Positions 43,362 through 52,512 of a DNA stretch of 64,000 nucleotides are shown here, piece after piece. Under the pieces are notes generated by a model, which had not been told where the DNA came from, ran no database searches, and was given only the letters and a program-made list of their open reading frames with translations. The DNA is from UBA11475 sp902486425 (GTDB lineage Bacteria > Bacillota > Clostridia > Christensenellales > Borkfalkiaceae). The stretch is taken from contig CABTOK010000007.1 in NCBI GenBank assembly GCA_902486425.1, positions 381,014 through 445,013 on the forward strand. The letters are read 5' to 3'. Numbering within the stretch: position 1 is the stretch's first letter; the number at the start of each line of letters is the position of its first letter. The position numbers and the translations under genes were made by a program.

Positions 43362-43814
43362 TTATTTTTTTATCATTTTTTCGAGTTCGTTCATAAAAGA
43401 CGAAATATCCTTGAACGAGCGATAGACAGAAGCGAACCTTACGTAAGCGACTTCGTCTATTTCCTTAAGACCTTCCATAACCATTTCACCGATGGCTTTG
43501 GAAGTTATTTCCTGATCGAGATTATTGTAAACTCTTTTTCTTATACTGTCTACGAGCTGATCGATTTTCTGCATGGGAACGGGACGTTTTTCGCACGCCT
43601 TTATTATCCCCGCTTTTATCTTATTCGCATCGAAGGCTTGTCTCATGCCGTCGCTTTTTACGACAAGCACTGTAGCGGTTTCAATCGTTTCGTATGTGGT
43701 GAAACGCTTGCCGCACTGCATACATTCCCTTCTTCTTCTTATCGAAGATCCGTCTTCCGACGAACGCGAATCGACAACCTTACTGTCCATACAACCGCAG
43801 TAAATACACTTCAT
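43362..43814 (-). CDS. nrdR: Transcriptional repressor NrdR
   Basis: 150-residue ATP/dATP-sensing repressor of ribonucleotide reductase genes. The zinc ribbon uses Cys3, Cys6, Cys31 and Cys34 (MKCIYCG and ECMQCGKRF), followed by the ATP-cone domain (VLVVKSDGMRQAFDANKIKAGIIKACE onward; key residues Val50-Glu76). Full length and all ligands are present. No nrd gene and no obvious NrdR box pair were found in the window. It is directly upstream of lgt. Confidence 0.97.
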   Translation of the reverse strand: MKCIYCGCMDSKVVDSRSSEDGSSIRRRRECMQCGKRFTTYETIETATVLVVKSDGMRQAFDANKIKAGIIKACEKRPVPMQKIDQLVDSIRKRVYNNLDQEITSKAIGEMVMEGLKEIDEVAYVRFASVYRSFKDISSFMNELEKMIKK

Positions 43815-43983
43815 TATAAATCCCCTGATATAAAATTCTGTATTTCTTTCGGGATCGCTTTTTTTATAGTATTATATTTTAAGCTATCCCTGTTTTTTAT
43901 TATTTTAGCATAAAAACGGCTTAAATGTCTATATTTTCAAAAAAATCGGGCAAAATATTTTAAATTTAAGGATTAAAAATATT

Positions 43984-44580
43984 ATGCTCACCGTTTGTTA
44001 TATCGTTTTTATAACCTATTTTATCGCAGTCAACGTTTACGGCGCGCTTATGCTCAAATATCAGAAGGACGCCGCAGAATTTTCGTCTCTATTAAATTCC
44101 GGCGTGCTTTTTACAGACCCGCCCGCAACAAGTTATGGCGAAACCGACAAGTCAAATATACCCGAAAACGCGAACGAAAACAAAACTTCAGAAGATCGGT
44201 CCGCTTGCACGGCTGAAAATCAAGTCGCAGCTTCCGGTACCGAAGCTGCTCCCGAAAGCGAGAAAAACGAAACCGATTACTCTGAAAAAAGTCAACCGTC
44301 TCCCGTTTATTCTTCATTAAAAACGGACTATTTTACAAATAAAAAGTTCACCGAAAAGGAAGAAAGACGCATCAGAAAAATGAACAAAGAAAAAGTCGGC
44401 GACATAAAATTGTTTTTACCCGCTCTTTTAGGCGGAGCGTGCGGCGTTTACGCTTTTATGTTTATCCTGAAATATAAACTCAAAAGCATGCTTTTTATGC
44501 TCGTTATGCCGGTTCTTACCGCCCTCGACATATACCTTGTTTATCTTCTTTTCAGCTGGAATTTCGGTTTCATAGTTTGA
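43984..44580 (+). CDS. DUF1294-like membrane protein with hydrophilic insertion
   Basis: 198-residue protein that I do not recognise with certainty. An N-terminal helix (about 3-25, ITYFIAVNVYGALML) is followed by about 100 hydrophilic residues rich in Glu, Ser, Asn and Lys, then two helices at about 138-160 and 165-195. The end FLPALLGGACGVYAFMFILKYKLKSMLFMLVMP strongly recalls the C-terminal part of DUF1294 proteins (GGslGallgmyllrHKtrkp), and the first helix recalls their N-terminus, so this may be a DUF1294 protein split by a low-complexity insert. AAGGAT lies before the ATG. It stands alone between nrdR and malQ. Confidence 0.6.
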   Translation: MLTVCYIVFITYFIAVNVYGALMLKYQKDAAEFSSLLNSGVLFTDPPATSYGETDKSNIPENANENKTSEDRSACTAENQVAASGTEAAPESEKNETDYSEKSQPSPVYSSLKTDYFTNKKFTEKEERRIRKMNKEKVGDIKLFLPALLGGACGVYAFMFILKYKLKSMLFMLVMPVLTALDIYLVYLLFSWNFGFIV

Positions 44581-44649
44581 TACCGTATTTATAGATAATC
44601 TTGCTTAATACCGCAAATCTAATTTCCGTATATTTCAGTCTTTAGAAAA

Positions 44650-46146
44650 TCAGTTTCTCTTATACTTTTCGCAAAGTTTTTTAAGCTTTGACGAAATTTT
44701 TTTAGAAGTCGCGGATAAGGGAATTCTCATCGTCCAGTTGCCTGTTTCCCTTCCCGGCGTATTCATTCTGTAATCGCCGGTAAGAAGCGCAGCGTCTGTA
44801 AGAGGCAATATAAAGAGTTCCGCCTTGCACGCAAAGCCGAGTTCGATAACCGCTTCGGCAAGGTCTTTTTCGGTCTTTACCGTCTTTTTTATCTTGAATA
44901 TCCCGAGACTGTTCTTAACTCCGGAATAAAAATTCTTTTTATCCCATTCCGAAAAATGTTCGATAAGCCCTATAAGGGTATCGTTATCGTGCGTACCCGT
45001 GAAACATACCGAATTTTCTTCGATCTTTTCGGGAAGATAAAAGTTTTTTTCATCTCCGTTGAAAGCGAAAGATAAAATTCTCATTCCAGGATAGCCGCAT
45101 TTTTTAAGCAGTTCTCTTACTCCGTCGTCTATTATCCCGAGATCTTCGGCTATAATCCTATCTTTCTTTACGTTATCGTGAACGATTTTGAAGAACCCTT
45201 CGCCGTCAACGTTTACCCATCTGCCGATTTTAGCGTCCGGTCTGCCGTAGTCGATTTCGTAATATCTGTCGAACCCTCTGAAATGGTCTAATCTGACATA
45301 GTCGAAAGTTTTAAGAGCGTACTTAAATCTTTTTATCCACCAGGAATACCCGTCTGACTTCATAACGTCGAAGTCGTAAACGGGATTGCCCCAAAGCTGA
45401 CCGGTTTCAGAAAAATAATCCGGCGGAACACCCGCAACCTTTCTCGGGAAAAGATTGTCATCGAGTTTAAATAGATTCGGGTTCGCCCAAACGTCCGCGC
45501 TGTCGTATGCGGGATAAAAAGGCATATCGCCTATTATCGAAATACCGTTTTCTTTAGCGTATCCCTTAACCATTTCCCATTCGGAAGATGCTTCGTACTG
45601 CAAAAACTGCCAGAACAAAATTTCTTCTTTATACTGCTTTTTTACGTATTCCATTGTATCGGGATCTCTGAACTTATATTCGGGAGCCCAGTCGTAAAAG
45701 GCTTTGCCGGCAAAAACCCCTTTTATGGTCATATAAAGAGCATAATCGCCGTATTCGTTCTTTTTTACGAATTTTTTGAACTCTTTATCGTTTTTATCGA
45801 ATCTTGAAAACGCCAGTCTTAAAATTCTGAATCTCGTATTGTAAAGTTTGCCGTAATCGACGTATTTCGAGCCGTCTTCGAAACATTTAAGTTCTTTTTC
45901 ATGTAAAAGCCCTTCGCCGGCTAAAGCTTCTGGACTTATAAAATACGGATTGAACGAAAATACCGAACACGAAGAATACGGCGAATCGCCGAATCCCGTC
46001 TGATTCAGCGGTAGTACTTCCCAGAATTTTTGTCCGGATTCCTTTAAGAAATCTATAAATTCGTAACATTCCGTTCCGAAAGTGCCTATGCCGTATTTGT
46101 TTTTCAGACTGGAAATATGTAATAAAATTCCGCTTGATCTTTTCAT
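44650..46146 (-). CDS. malQ: 4-alpha-glucanotransferase (GH77 amylomaltase)
   Basis: Cytoplasmic enzyme moving alpha-1,4-glucan segments between maltodextrins. The 498 residues start RSSGILLHISSLKNKYGIGTFG and contain the GH77 blocks GDSPYSSCSVFSFNPYFIS, IGDMPFYPAYDSADVWANP, VRLDHFRGFDRYYEI with the catalytic Asp nucleophile, IAEDLGIID with the acid/base Glu, and FTGTHDNDTL. Typical length for the Thermus-type enzyme (about 500). No glycogen phosphorylase or maltose transporter lies nearby, so it stands alone. Confidence 0.96.
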   Translation of the reverse strand: MKRSSGILLHISSLKNKYGIGTFGTECYEFIDFLKESGQKFWEVLPLNQTGFGDSPYSSCSVFSFNPYFISPEALAGEGLLHEKELKCFEDGSKYVDYGKLYNTRFRILRLAFSRFDKNDKEFKKFVKKNEYGDYALYMTIKGVFAGKAFYDWAPEYKFRDPDTMEYVKKQYKEEILFWQFLQYEASSEWEMVKGYAKENGISIIGDMPFYPAYDSADVWANPNLFKLDDNLFPRKVAGVPPDYFSETGQLWGNPVYDFDVMKSDGYSWWIKRFKYALKTFDYVRLDHFRGFDRYYEIDYGRPDAKIGRWVNVDGEGFFKIVHDNVKKDRIIAEDLGIIDDGVRELLKKCGYPGMRILSFAFNGDEKNFYLPEKIEENSVCFTGTHDNDTLIGLIEHFSEWDKKNFYSGVKNSLGIFKIKKTVKTEKDLAEAVIELGFACKAELFILPLTDAALLTGDYRMNTPGRETGNWTMRIPLSATSKKISSKLKKLCEKYKRN

Positions 46147-46220
46147 TTTTCGCCCTTATATTAAAAATTTTTTATGATTTTTATTTGATTTTGATTATGA
46201 CTACAATGTTTTTTCGGAAT

Positions 46221-46955
46221 TTAGCCGATAAAACCGCCGTCTGCGGCTATCGCCTGCCCGGTTATGAAACTCGACTTTTCGGAACAAAGATAAAGTATAA
46301 GCTCTGCTATTTCTTCGGGCGTTCCTATTCTTCCCATCGCCGTCGAATCTTTAAGTTCATCGATATCTTCGGGAGTGAGTCTCGAATTCATTTTTGTATC
46401 TATAACTCCCGGGAGAACCGCATTCACGTTTATTCCGGAAGGTCCGACTTCTTTAGCGAGAGCCTTGGTAAAGCCAATAAGAGCCGCTTTCGAAGCGGAA
46501 TACACGACCTCGCACGAAGCACCCCTTTCTCCCCACATAGACGAAACGTTTACGATTTTGCCGTGTTTTTTTTCTATCATAGACGGCAAAACGGCTTTCG
46601 TAAGCAAGAATGCGGACTTCATATTGACGTTAAAAACTCTGTCGTAATCTTGTTCCGAAGTGTCCTGCAATAACCCGACGTAAGATACGCCGGCGTTGTT
46701 TACCAGAACGTCTATAGATTTAAACTCCGTTAAAATTTCTTTTACTCCGTCCGAAACGCTTTTCGAAGAAGCCAGATCGATTTTTACGGGATAAACGATT
46801 CCGTCATACGATTTTTGAGCTTCTTCGGCAAGTTTTTTTGCGGAGGCTTCGTTTGAGTTATATACGGCTACGACCGCATATCCGGCTTTTACGAAAGCCA
46901 GAGAAATCTGATAACCTATTCCGCCGGAAGCTCCCGTTACAATGGCAGTTCTCAC
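46221..46955 (-). CDS. Short-chain dehydrogenase/reductase (FabG-like)
   Basis: 244-residue Rossmann oxidoreductase. NAD(P) loop TGASGGIGYQI at about 7-17, NNAGVSYVG, active-site Ser in VNVSSMWGERG, and catalytic YSASK at about 152-156 are all present. Overall similarity is to 3-oxoacyl-ACP reductase, and EVVYSASKAALIGFTKALAKEVG is typical of that group, but no fatty-acid genes adjoin it, so the substrate is uncertain. Start is GTG with CGGAG upstream. It lies between malQ and the efp terminator. Confidence 0.88.
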   Translation of the reverse strand: MRTAIVTGASGGIGYQISLAFVKAGYAVVAVYNSNEASAKKLAEEAQKSYDGIVYPVKIDLASSKSVSDGVKEILTEFKSIDVLVNNAGVSYVGLLQDTSEQDYDRVFNVNMKSAFLLTKAVLPSMIEKKHGKIVNVSSMWGERGASCEVVYSASKAALIGFTKALAKEVGPSGINVNAVLPGVIDTKMNSRLTPEDIDELKDSTAMGRIGTPEEIAELILYLCSEKSSFITGQAIAADGGFIG

Positions 46956-47047
46956 TTTTAAACTCCGTTATTTCAACTGTTAAAAAATTGTCTAAAGTTT
47001 TTATGTCACGCATAAATACTATTAAAACAATCCGGAAATCGCTGAAT

Positions 47048-47076
47048 AAAACAAAAGCCCACCAAAAACAGTGGGC
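47048..47076 (-). terminator. Terminator of efp
   Basis: On the minus strand GCCCAC-TGTTTTTG-GTGGGC followed by TTTTGTTTT, 10 nt after the efp stop. Confidence 0.85.
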
Positions 47077-47085
47077 GACTTTTGT

Positions 47086-47646
47086 TTATTTCTTTACTCT
47101 TTCCATGTATTCGCCGGTTCTCGTATCGATTCTGATATACTCGCCCTCTTCAACGAACATGGGAACCTGAATTTTCGTTCCGGTTTCAACAACGGCGTCC
47201 TTCATAACGTTGGTTGCCGTGTTACCCTTAACCGAAGGATCGGCCTGAGTTACCTGTAATACTACGAAGTTTTCGCATTCTACCGAGAACGCAACTCCCT
47301 TATACGATTTAACAACGACGGGATCGTTCTCTTTAATCCATTTAAGAGCGTCGGATACCTGATCGTAGTTTAACGGAGTAAGATTGTATTCGTCGTCCAT
47401 GAAGTAGTAAAGTTCTCCGTCAGAATACGAATAAGTCATATTTCTCGTAGTTATCGTAGCTTCCTGAACCTTTTCGGTCGGGTTCCAGGTTTTTTCGAGA
47501 ACCGCTCCGGTTACGATGTTTTTCATTTTAGTTCTTACGAACGCCGCTCCCTTTCCGGGTTTAACGTGCTGAAAGTCTACGATCGTATAAATGTTATTTT
47601 CGTATTCGAAAGTAACGCCTTTTCTGAATTCGCCTGCTGAAATCAT
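47086..47646 (-). CDS. efp: Translation elongation factor P
   Basis: Three-domain tRNA mimic that rescues ribosomes stalled at polyproline. The 186 residues show the KOW-like domain I with the tip loop HVKPGKGAAFVR, carrying a Lys at the modifiable position, then two OB domains ending with GEYIRIDTRTGEYMERVKK. Lys rather than Arg at the tip fits Firmicutes EF-P; the modifying enzymes are not in the window. It lies 40 nt behind the Xaa-Pro peptidase gene, the usual pepP-efp pair. Confidence 0.97.
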   Translation of the reverse strand: MISAGEFRKGVTFEYENNIYTIVDFQHVKPGKGAAFVRTKMKNIVTGAVLEKTWNPTEKVQEATITTRNMTYSYSDGELYYFMDDEYNLTPLNYDQVSDALKWIKENDPVVVKSYKGVAFSVECENFVVLQVTQADPSVKGNTATNVMKDAVVETGTKIQVPMFVEEGEYIRIDTRTGEYMERVKK

Positions 47647-47685
47647 AAATTTCTCCTTTTTATCTTTGTTTTTATCTTAAAAATT

Positions 47686-48729
47686 TTATTTTAATATCGT
47701 AAGTTTTTTATCGTCCCTGAAAAACCTGACGGCTTTTCCGTTCTTCATATAAAGAGAATCTTCTATTCTTATACCGAATTCTCCGTCGAGATATACGCCC
47801 GGTTCGACGGTAAAACACATTCCGTCGTCCAAAATATCTCCGGATTTAGGCGATAGTCTCGGAAATTCATGTATATAAAGTCCTACACCGTGTCCCAAAG
47901 AGTGCGTGAATAATCCTTTATAGTCGCTTTCGTCAAGAATGTCTCTCGCAATTTTATCCGCAGCGATGCCGGTCATTCCCTTTTCGATTTTTTCTTCCGC
48001 AGTTACGTTGGCTTTTAACACGGCTTCGTAAGCGGTCATAAATTTATCGTCGGGAGTTCCCAAGAACATCATTCTCGTAATATCGGAACAATATCCTTTA
48101 TATTTACAGCCGAAATCCATAAGGATACATTGATTATTTTCGAGTTTCGCATCCGAAGTCTCGTGATGAGGAACGGCGGCGTTTTTACCGAAAGCCACTA
48201 TCGTGTCGAAGCTTGTCCCCGACGCGCCGAGCTTTTTCATGTTATCTTCAAGAACATCTCTTACATACGCTTCGGTAACGCCTTCTTTAATAAACGGCAA
48301 AGTCTTCTGATATGCTTCGAAAGCTATGTCGCAAGCTTTCTGAATATATCCGATTTCTTTATCCGATTTTATAATCTTTACTACGGTGAGTTCTTTTGTG
48401 CAGTCCGAAACCTTGAAACCGTGAGATAAAATCTGTTCGTACTCAGCTACAGTCATAACGGTATAGTCTACAAACAGTTCATCTATACCCTGATTTTTAA
48501 GAGCTTCGAAAAAATCTTCGTAATTCTTGAATAAAACTACGTTGCACTTTCCTTCGAGAAATTCTTTTGCGTAAGAATAATATCTGCTGTCTATATAAAG
48601 AGTCTTTTCGTTCCCTTTGATTATAAGATTGCCGTCCGTCGTTTTAAGACCGGTAAAGTAATATCTGTTTATTTCGTCCGTGAAATAATAAGCCTGATTG
48701 TCTTTGAGTTCGTAAAAATTCTCGTTCAT
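47686..48729 (-). CDS. Xaa-Pro aminopeptidase/dipeptidase, M24 family
   Basis: 347-residue cytoplasmic metallopeptidase releasing residues N-terminal to proline. The creatinase-like N-terminal domain (1-115) precedes the pita-bread catalytic domain. The five metal ligands are visible: Asp in LMDFGCKYKG, Asp in CSDITRM, His in THSLGHGVGL, Glu in FTVEPGVY and Glu in GIRIEDSL. A longer frame begins at 48816, but that would start inside the transcript leader without a ribosome site; ATG 48729 has AAAGGAC. It is paired with efp, a conserved arrangement in Firmicutes. Confidence 0.93.
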   Translation of the reverse strand: MNENFYELKDNQAYYFTDEINRYYFTGLKTTDGNLIIKGNEKTLYIDSRYYSYAKEFLEGKCNVVLFKNYEDFFEALKNQGIDELFVDYTVMTVAEYEQILSHGFKVSDCTKELTVVKIIKSDKEIGYIQKACDIAFEAYQKTLPFIKEGVTEAYVRDVLEDNMKKLGASGTSFDTIVAFGKNAAVPHHETSDAKLENNQCILMDFGCKYKGYCSDITRMMFLGTPDDKFMTAYEAVLKANVTAEEKIEKGMTGIAADKIARDILDESDYKGLFTHSLGHGVGLYIHEFPRLSPKSGDILDDGMCFTVEPGVYLDGEFGIRIEDSLYMKNGKAVRFFRDDKKLTILK

Positions 48730-48806
48730 AATATTGTCCTTTAAAATTACGGAATTAAAACTTAAAAGGCAAAAAATACCTTCAAAACTCTGTAAATCTA
48801 CTATAT

Positions 48807-48835
48807 ATTGTAGCAAATCTTTAAGCGTGTGTCAA
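48807..48835 (-). promoter_or_regulatory. Consensus promoter of the pepP-efp operon
   Basis: TTGACA (48830-48835 on the complement), 17-bp spacer, TACAAT (48807-48812). The leader would be about 70 nt. Confidence 0.8.
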
Positions 48836-48891
48836 TATATCTAAAATAAAAAAATACTATAATACGCCAAAGCGGCTAAAATATCTTAAAT

Positions 48892-49779
48892 TCAATTATT
48901 TTTTATTAGTTTTGCCGATAAATTTCCCGTTTTTAGTAAATTTTCGTAAGACCTTTTCATATACAGAGCGTCTTCCGCCTGCGTTCCCGCCGACTCGCAC
49001 ACAATATACGGATGAAGATCGAATTTTATCAGAGCTTTTGCCAGCGGCTCGAACTCCGGTCCATAAATACTGTCTTCAAAAGTAAGATGGCGGATTTCAC
49101 CTTTTTTCCCGTACTCTATTTTCGAAAAATGCACGTGCATGTCGTTTACTTTTTCGTATCCGAGATTTTTTATCATGTAATCAAGAATTTCGGCAAAATT
49201 GTCTTCGGTTCTGAGCGAGCCTTGTTCTCTCGCATTGACGTGACCGAAGTCCACGCACGGATAAAAAATTTTATCGAATTTGCAGAACTTTGTTATCTCT
49301 TCCACAGTGCCTATCTGGGCGAGTTTCCCCATCGTTTCGGGACAGAATTTTATATTTTCAAAACCGTTTTCGTATATTTTGTCGCATAAAGTTTCCAATC
49401 TTTTTTCGGTAAGAGAAACGGCTTCGTCGCGCTGCATTTTACCTTGAGCCGCCGGATGAAAAACTATTCTGTCCGCCTGCATATATACGGCAGCCGCAGC
49501 AGATGATAAAACATATCCGTAAGATTTAGCCGCCATTTCGTCGTCGGGATTGGCAAAATTGATAAAATACGGAGCGTGAACGGATAATTCAACGTCCGCT
49601 TTTTTAAACGATTCGCCTATTTTAGTCGCTGTTTCTTTCGAGATATTAACGCCTCTGCCGAAAGAATATTCAAAACAATCGAGTCCGCATTTTTTAGTCC
49701 ATTCGGCAGATTCGAGTCCGGTTTTAAAACCTTCATCGAAAAAACTTGCCGAATTGCCGCTCGGTCCGAATTTAATCAT
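48892..49779 (-). CDS. Endonuclease IV-like TIM-barrel protein (AP endonuclease 2 family)
   Basis: 295-residue TIM barrel related to Nfo. Metal-ligand positions are recognisable: SVHAPYFINFA (His), IVFHPAAQG (His), FCPETMGK (Glu), PCVDFGHVNA (Asp, His), DMHVHFSK (two His), and ESAG near the C-terminus (Glu). Nfo removes abasic sites in DNA, but the FGPSGNSASFFDEG opening and clostridial context match a sister group annotated simply as deoxyribonuclease IV or TIM-barrel protein. A sugar-phosphate isomerase role is the alternative. It starts 12 nt behind the ribF-like stop, so it is probably the last gene of that operon. Confidence 0.82.
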   Translation of the reverse strand: MIKFGPSGNSASFFDEGFKTGLESAEWTKKCGLDCFEYSFGRGVNISKETATKIGESFKKADVELSVHAPYFINFANPDDEMAAKSYGYVLSSAAAAVYMQADRIVFHPAAQGKMQRDEAVSLTEKRLETLCDKIYENGFENIKFCPETMGKLAQIGTVEEITKFCKFDKIFYPCVDFGHVNAREQGSLRTEDNFAEILDYMIKNLGYEKVNDMHVHFSKIEYGKKGEIRHLTFEDSIYGPEFEPLAKALIKFDLHPYIVCESAGTQAEDALYMKRSYENLLKTGNLSAKLIKNN

Positions 49780-49790
49780 ACAGTCACCTT

Positions 49791-50540
49791 TTAAGATACT
49801 TTTCCGGTTACAAAAATTTTATCGCATATTTTAAGTTCAGATACATCCCCGGATTCAACGGTCATCATATGGTCGCTTCCGTTAAACGATACTTTTATAA
49901 AATACTTTACCCCGTCCCTTAAAAAATACGCGTCGTATAAGCCGCTATATAAAACAATTTTAGTATAGTCGAAAAATAAAGCCGTTTCGCCGTTTTTTAC
50001 GAAAATATCTTTAACCGTATAATAAAACGGGAACGAAAGTTCGGCGTTTGCATTCTCTACATCTCCGCATAAAAGCAGCTTTTTTATATCTCTCGTAGAA
50101 ACTCTTTTCCCTTTAGCGGTAACGTCGTCTATAACGGAAAGTCCGAGACCGTTATCCGAGCAATATTTTTTAAGATAATAAACGTTCCCTTCGGCGTTCT
50201 TACCGAATGTGAAATCATTTCCGCAAACAAAACCTTTAACGTTATAATCGTTCTTCAGGGTTTTCAAAAATTCGCTTTTCGAGCGATCCAGAAATTCTTT
50301 CGAAAGCTTAAACGAAACAATCTCTTTTATACCAGAATACGAAAAAATTTCACGACGTTCATCCGGCGTAAATATAAGTCCCGTAGTTTTACCCGTGAAA
50401 AAATTCAAGTCGCCTTCCATAAGCAAAACTGCGGGGACGGCATTAAATTTTTTTGATAAAAGAATCGTTTCTTCAATTATTTTTTTGTGTCCGATATGTA
50501 CGGAATCAAAAAAACCGAGAGCTAAAATGCAATCTTTCAT
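49791..50540 (-). CDS. RibF-type FMN adenylyltransferase lacking riboflavin kinase domain
   Basis: 249-residue protein whose first 170 residues match the FAD-synthetase half of RibF: ALGFFDSVHIGHKKII (nucleotidyltransferase HxGH), FTPDERREIF, VCGNDFTFGKNAEG, and RVSTRDIKKLLLCGDVENANAEL. Bifunctional RibF is about 310 residues and continues with a riboflavin kinase domain; here only about 80 residues follow and they lack the kinase PTAN and GxY motifs. It probably adenylates FMN only, or has another partner. Position behind truB is the conserved place of ribF. Confidence 0.8.
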   Translation of the reverse strand: MKDCILALGFFDSVHIGHKKIIEETILLSKKFNAVPAVLLMEGDLNFFTGKTTGLIFTPDERREIFSYSGIKEIVSFKLSKEFLDRSKSEFLKTLKNDYNVKGFVCGNDFTFGKNAEGNVYYLKKYCSDNGLGLSVIDDVTAKGKRVSTRDIKKLLLCGDVENANAELSFPFYYTVKDIFVKNGETALFFDYTKIVLYSGLYDAYFLRDGVKYFIKVSFNGSDHMMTVESGDVSELKICDKIFVTGKVS

Positions 50541-50570
50541 TTTACTAATAAATTACTGATTATTCTTATA

Positions 50571-51443
50571 CTAAATATCTCTGACATAAGTTACTATTTT
50601 CAGTTTTTTTTCGTTAACTGTACCAACTCCCCAGAATGTGTTTTCGGAATACACCCTGTACGTTCCGTCGGGATATAAAATCTCGTCTATAAAGTAACCG
50701 TCGAGTATTCTCTGCGCGACATCCTTTTCTAAAACAAGTTTATCGAACGATAAAACTTCGTCGGACGGAATTATAAATTCAGTAACGTCGTCGGCCTCCA
50801 TAAAATCGTCGAGCGTTACGGCAGAAGATTCTTTGAATATTCCCGCCTCTACCCTGTCTAAAGCCGTCATAGTAGCCTTCGTTTCAAGAGCGTAAGCAAT
50901 ATCTCTTCCGATAGATCTAACGTAAGTTCCTCCCTTACATTTTATATAAAAGACGAATTCGTCATCGCTCGTTTTTTCTATAAGTTTCAGATCGATAACC
51001 GTAACCTTTTTAGGTTCGAGCGTAAAATCAACGCCGCGCCTTGCAAGTTCGTACCCGCGCTTACCCATTACGCATTTCGCAGAATACTTCGGAGGTATCT
51101 GATCCATCTCCCCTATAAATCCGGTAAGAACGTTTTCGATTTCTTCTTCAGACGGCGTTCTGTATCCGCTGTCGATTACCGTTCCCGTTTCGTCGAGAGT
51201 ATCGGTTTCGTATCCGAATTTAAACGTCGCAACGTAAATTTTTGTTTTATCCAGAAGATAATCGAAAAGTCTGCTTGACTGATTTATTCCCATCGGAAGA
51301 ACTCCGCTCGCCATAGGATCAAGAGTCCCCATATGACCGAGTTTAGTCTTGCCGAACTGTTTTGTAAGTTTTTTACGACAGAGCATAACGCACAAAGCAG
51401 AAGTCATGCCCTGAGGTTTTATAATATTTACGAACCCGTTCAT
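50571..51443 (-). CDS. truB: tRNA pseudouridine(55) synthase
   Basis: Converts U55 to pseudouridine in the T-loop of tRNAs. The 290 residues begin GFVNIIKPQGMTS, with the catalytic Asp in KLGHMGTLDPMASGVLP at about 42, followed by YDKTKxY-like YLLDKTKIYVATFKFG and CKGGTYVRSIGRDI. The C-terminal PUA-like region is present, so the length is normal. Between nrnA and ribF, as expected. Confidence 0.96.
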   Translation of the reverse strand: MNGFVNIIKPQGMTSALCVMLCRKKLTKQFGKTKLGHMGTLDPMASGVLPMGINQSSRLFDYLLDKTKIYVATFKFGYETDTLDETGTVIDSGYRTPSEEEIENVLTGFIGEMDQIPPKYSAKCVMGKRGYELARRGVDFTLEPKKVTVIDLKLIEKTSDDEFVFYIKCKGGTYVRSIGRDIAYALETKATMTALDRVEAGIFKESSAVTLDDFMEADDVTEFIIPSDEVLSFDKLVLEKDVAQRILDGYFIDEILYPDGTYRVYSENTFWGVGTVNEKKLKIVTYVRDI

Positions 51444-51473
51444 AATTCCCGTTTTTCTTGTTTTAATTTAATT

Positions 51474-52430
51474 TCAGATACGCTGTTTTACGGCAAAAAC
51501 TATTCTGTCTATAACGTCTTCCAAATACCCGCAAATCATACATCCGCTTGCGAGAACATGCCCGCCTCCGCCGAAAACTCCCGCGATTTCGTTCACGTCG
51601 AGTTCTTTCGATCGAAAACTTATTTTATATTTTTTATCTCCGACTTCCATTACTGAAACAGCGACGCCGACGCAATCGATCGATAAAACGAAATCTATAA
51701 AACCTTCCGTCTCGTCTCTGCCCGCGCCGCTTTTATCGAACATTTCTTTGGTTATAATGCCTATGCAAAGCCTGTCGTCAAGAAAATATCTTAGATTTCC
51801 CGAAAACATCGAAAAGAGCTTCGCTCTGTTTTTAGATTGTTTAACGAAAGTTTCGTTATAAATAAGATTGAGATCGGCTCCGCATTTTACGAGATCGGAA
51901 GAAACCGAAAGAGATCTTTCCGTAACGTTTTTATGCGAAAAATTACCCGTATCGGTACAGATGCCGGTCATAAGACACATCGCTATGTCCTTCGTTATAT
52001 TAACCCCGACAGCTTTTAATAAATCGTAAATATTTTCGGCATTCGAAGAATTATCGAAAACATAATTGAACTTTGCGTATCTCGTATTCGAAACGTGATG
52101 ATCTATATTGAAAGTATTTCTTTTTTTACAAAAAATTTCCGAAAGAAAGCCGAGTCTCGCTTCGTCGGCGCAATCAACAGCGACGTAAGCGTCGTATTCT
52201 CCTTTTATTTCGGAAGAATAGTCGTTTATAACGCCGAGATACGAAAACTTTTCGGGAACAGGATCTTCGCAGAAAACGTCCGCGCGCTTTCCTACGGATA
52301 TAAGTCCTTTTTTTAACGCCGAAGAGCTGCCTATCGCATCTCCGTCGGGACGTGTGTGGCAGATTATCGCAAAACTCGACGATTTTAAGAGTTCGTCTTT
52401 TATTTCGGAAATTTTAAGATTTTTATTCAT
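51474..52430 (-). CDS. nrnA: DHH-DHHA1 phosphoesterase, NrnA-like
   Basis: 318-residue enzyme of the NrnA type, which degrades 2-5-mer nanoRNA and dephosphorylates pAp. The DHH domain supplies FAIICHTRPDGDAIGSS, VAVDCADEARL and FNIDHHVSNT; the DHHA1 domain ends with FGGGGHVLASG. A longer frame runs back to 52634, overlapping rbfA in another frame, and is rejected; ATG 52430 gives the conserved N-terminus though its ribosome site is weak. The rbfA-nrnA-truB order is common in Firmicutes. Confidence 0.9.
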   Translation of the reverse strand: MNKNLKISEIKDELLKSSSFAIICHTRPDGDAIGSSSALKKGLISVGKRADVFCEDPVPEKFSYLGVINDYSSEIKGEYDAYVAVDCADEARLGFLSEIFCKKRNTFNIDHHVSNTRYAKFNYVFDNSSNAENIYDLLKAVGVNITKDIAMCLMTGICTDTGNFSHKNVTERSLSVSSDLVKCGADLNLIYNETFVKQSKNRAKLFSMFSGNLRYFLDDRLCIGIITKEMFDKSGAGRDETEGFIDFVLSIDCVGVAVSVMEVGDKKYKISFRSKELDVNEIAGVFGGGGHVLASGCMICGYLEDVIDRIVFAVKQRI

Positions 52431-52512
52431 AAGTTCGGTTTGTGATAAATTTATCCGAATCAGCTGGTAAACCGCTGAACGGATTACCTTTACCGCATGC
52501 TCGGATAAAATA

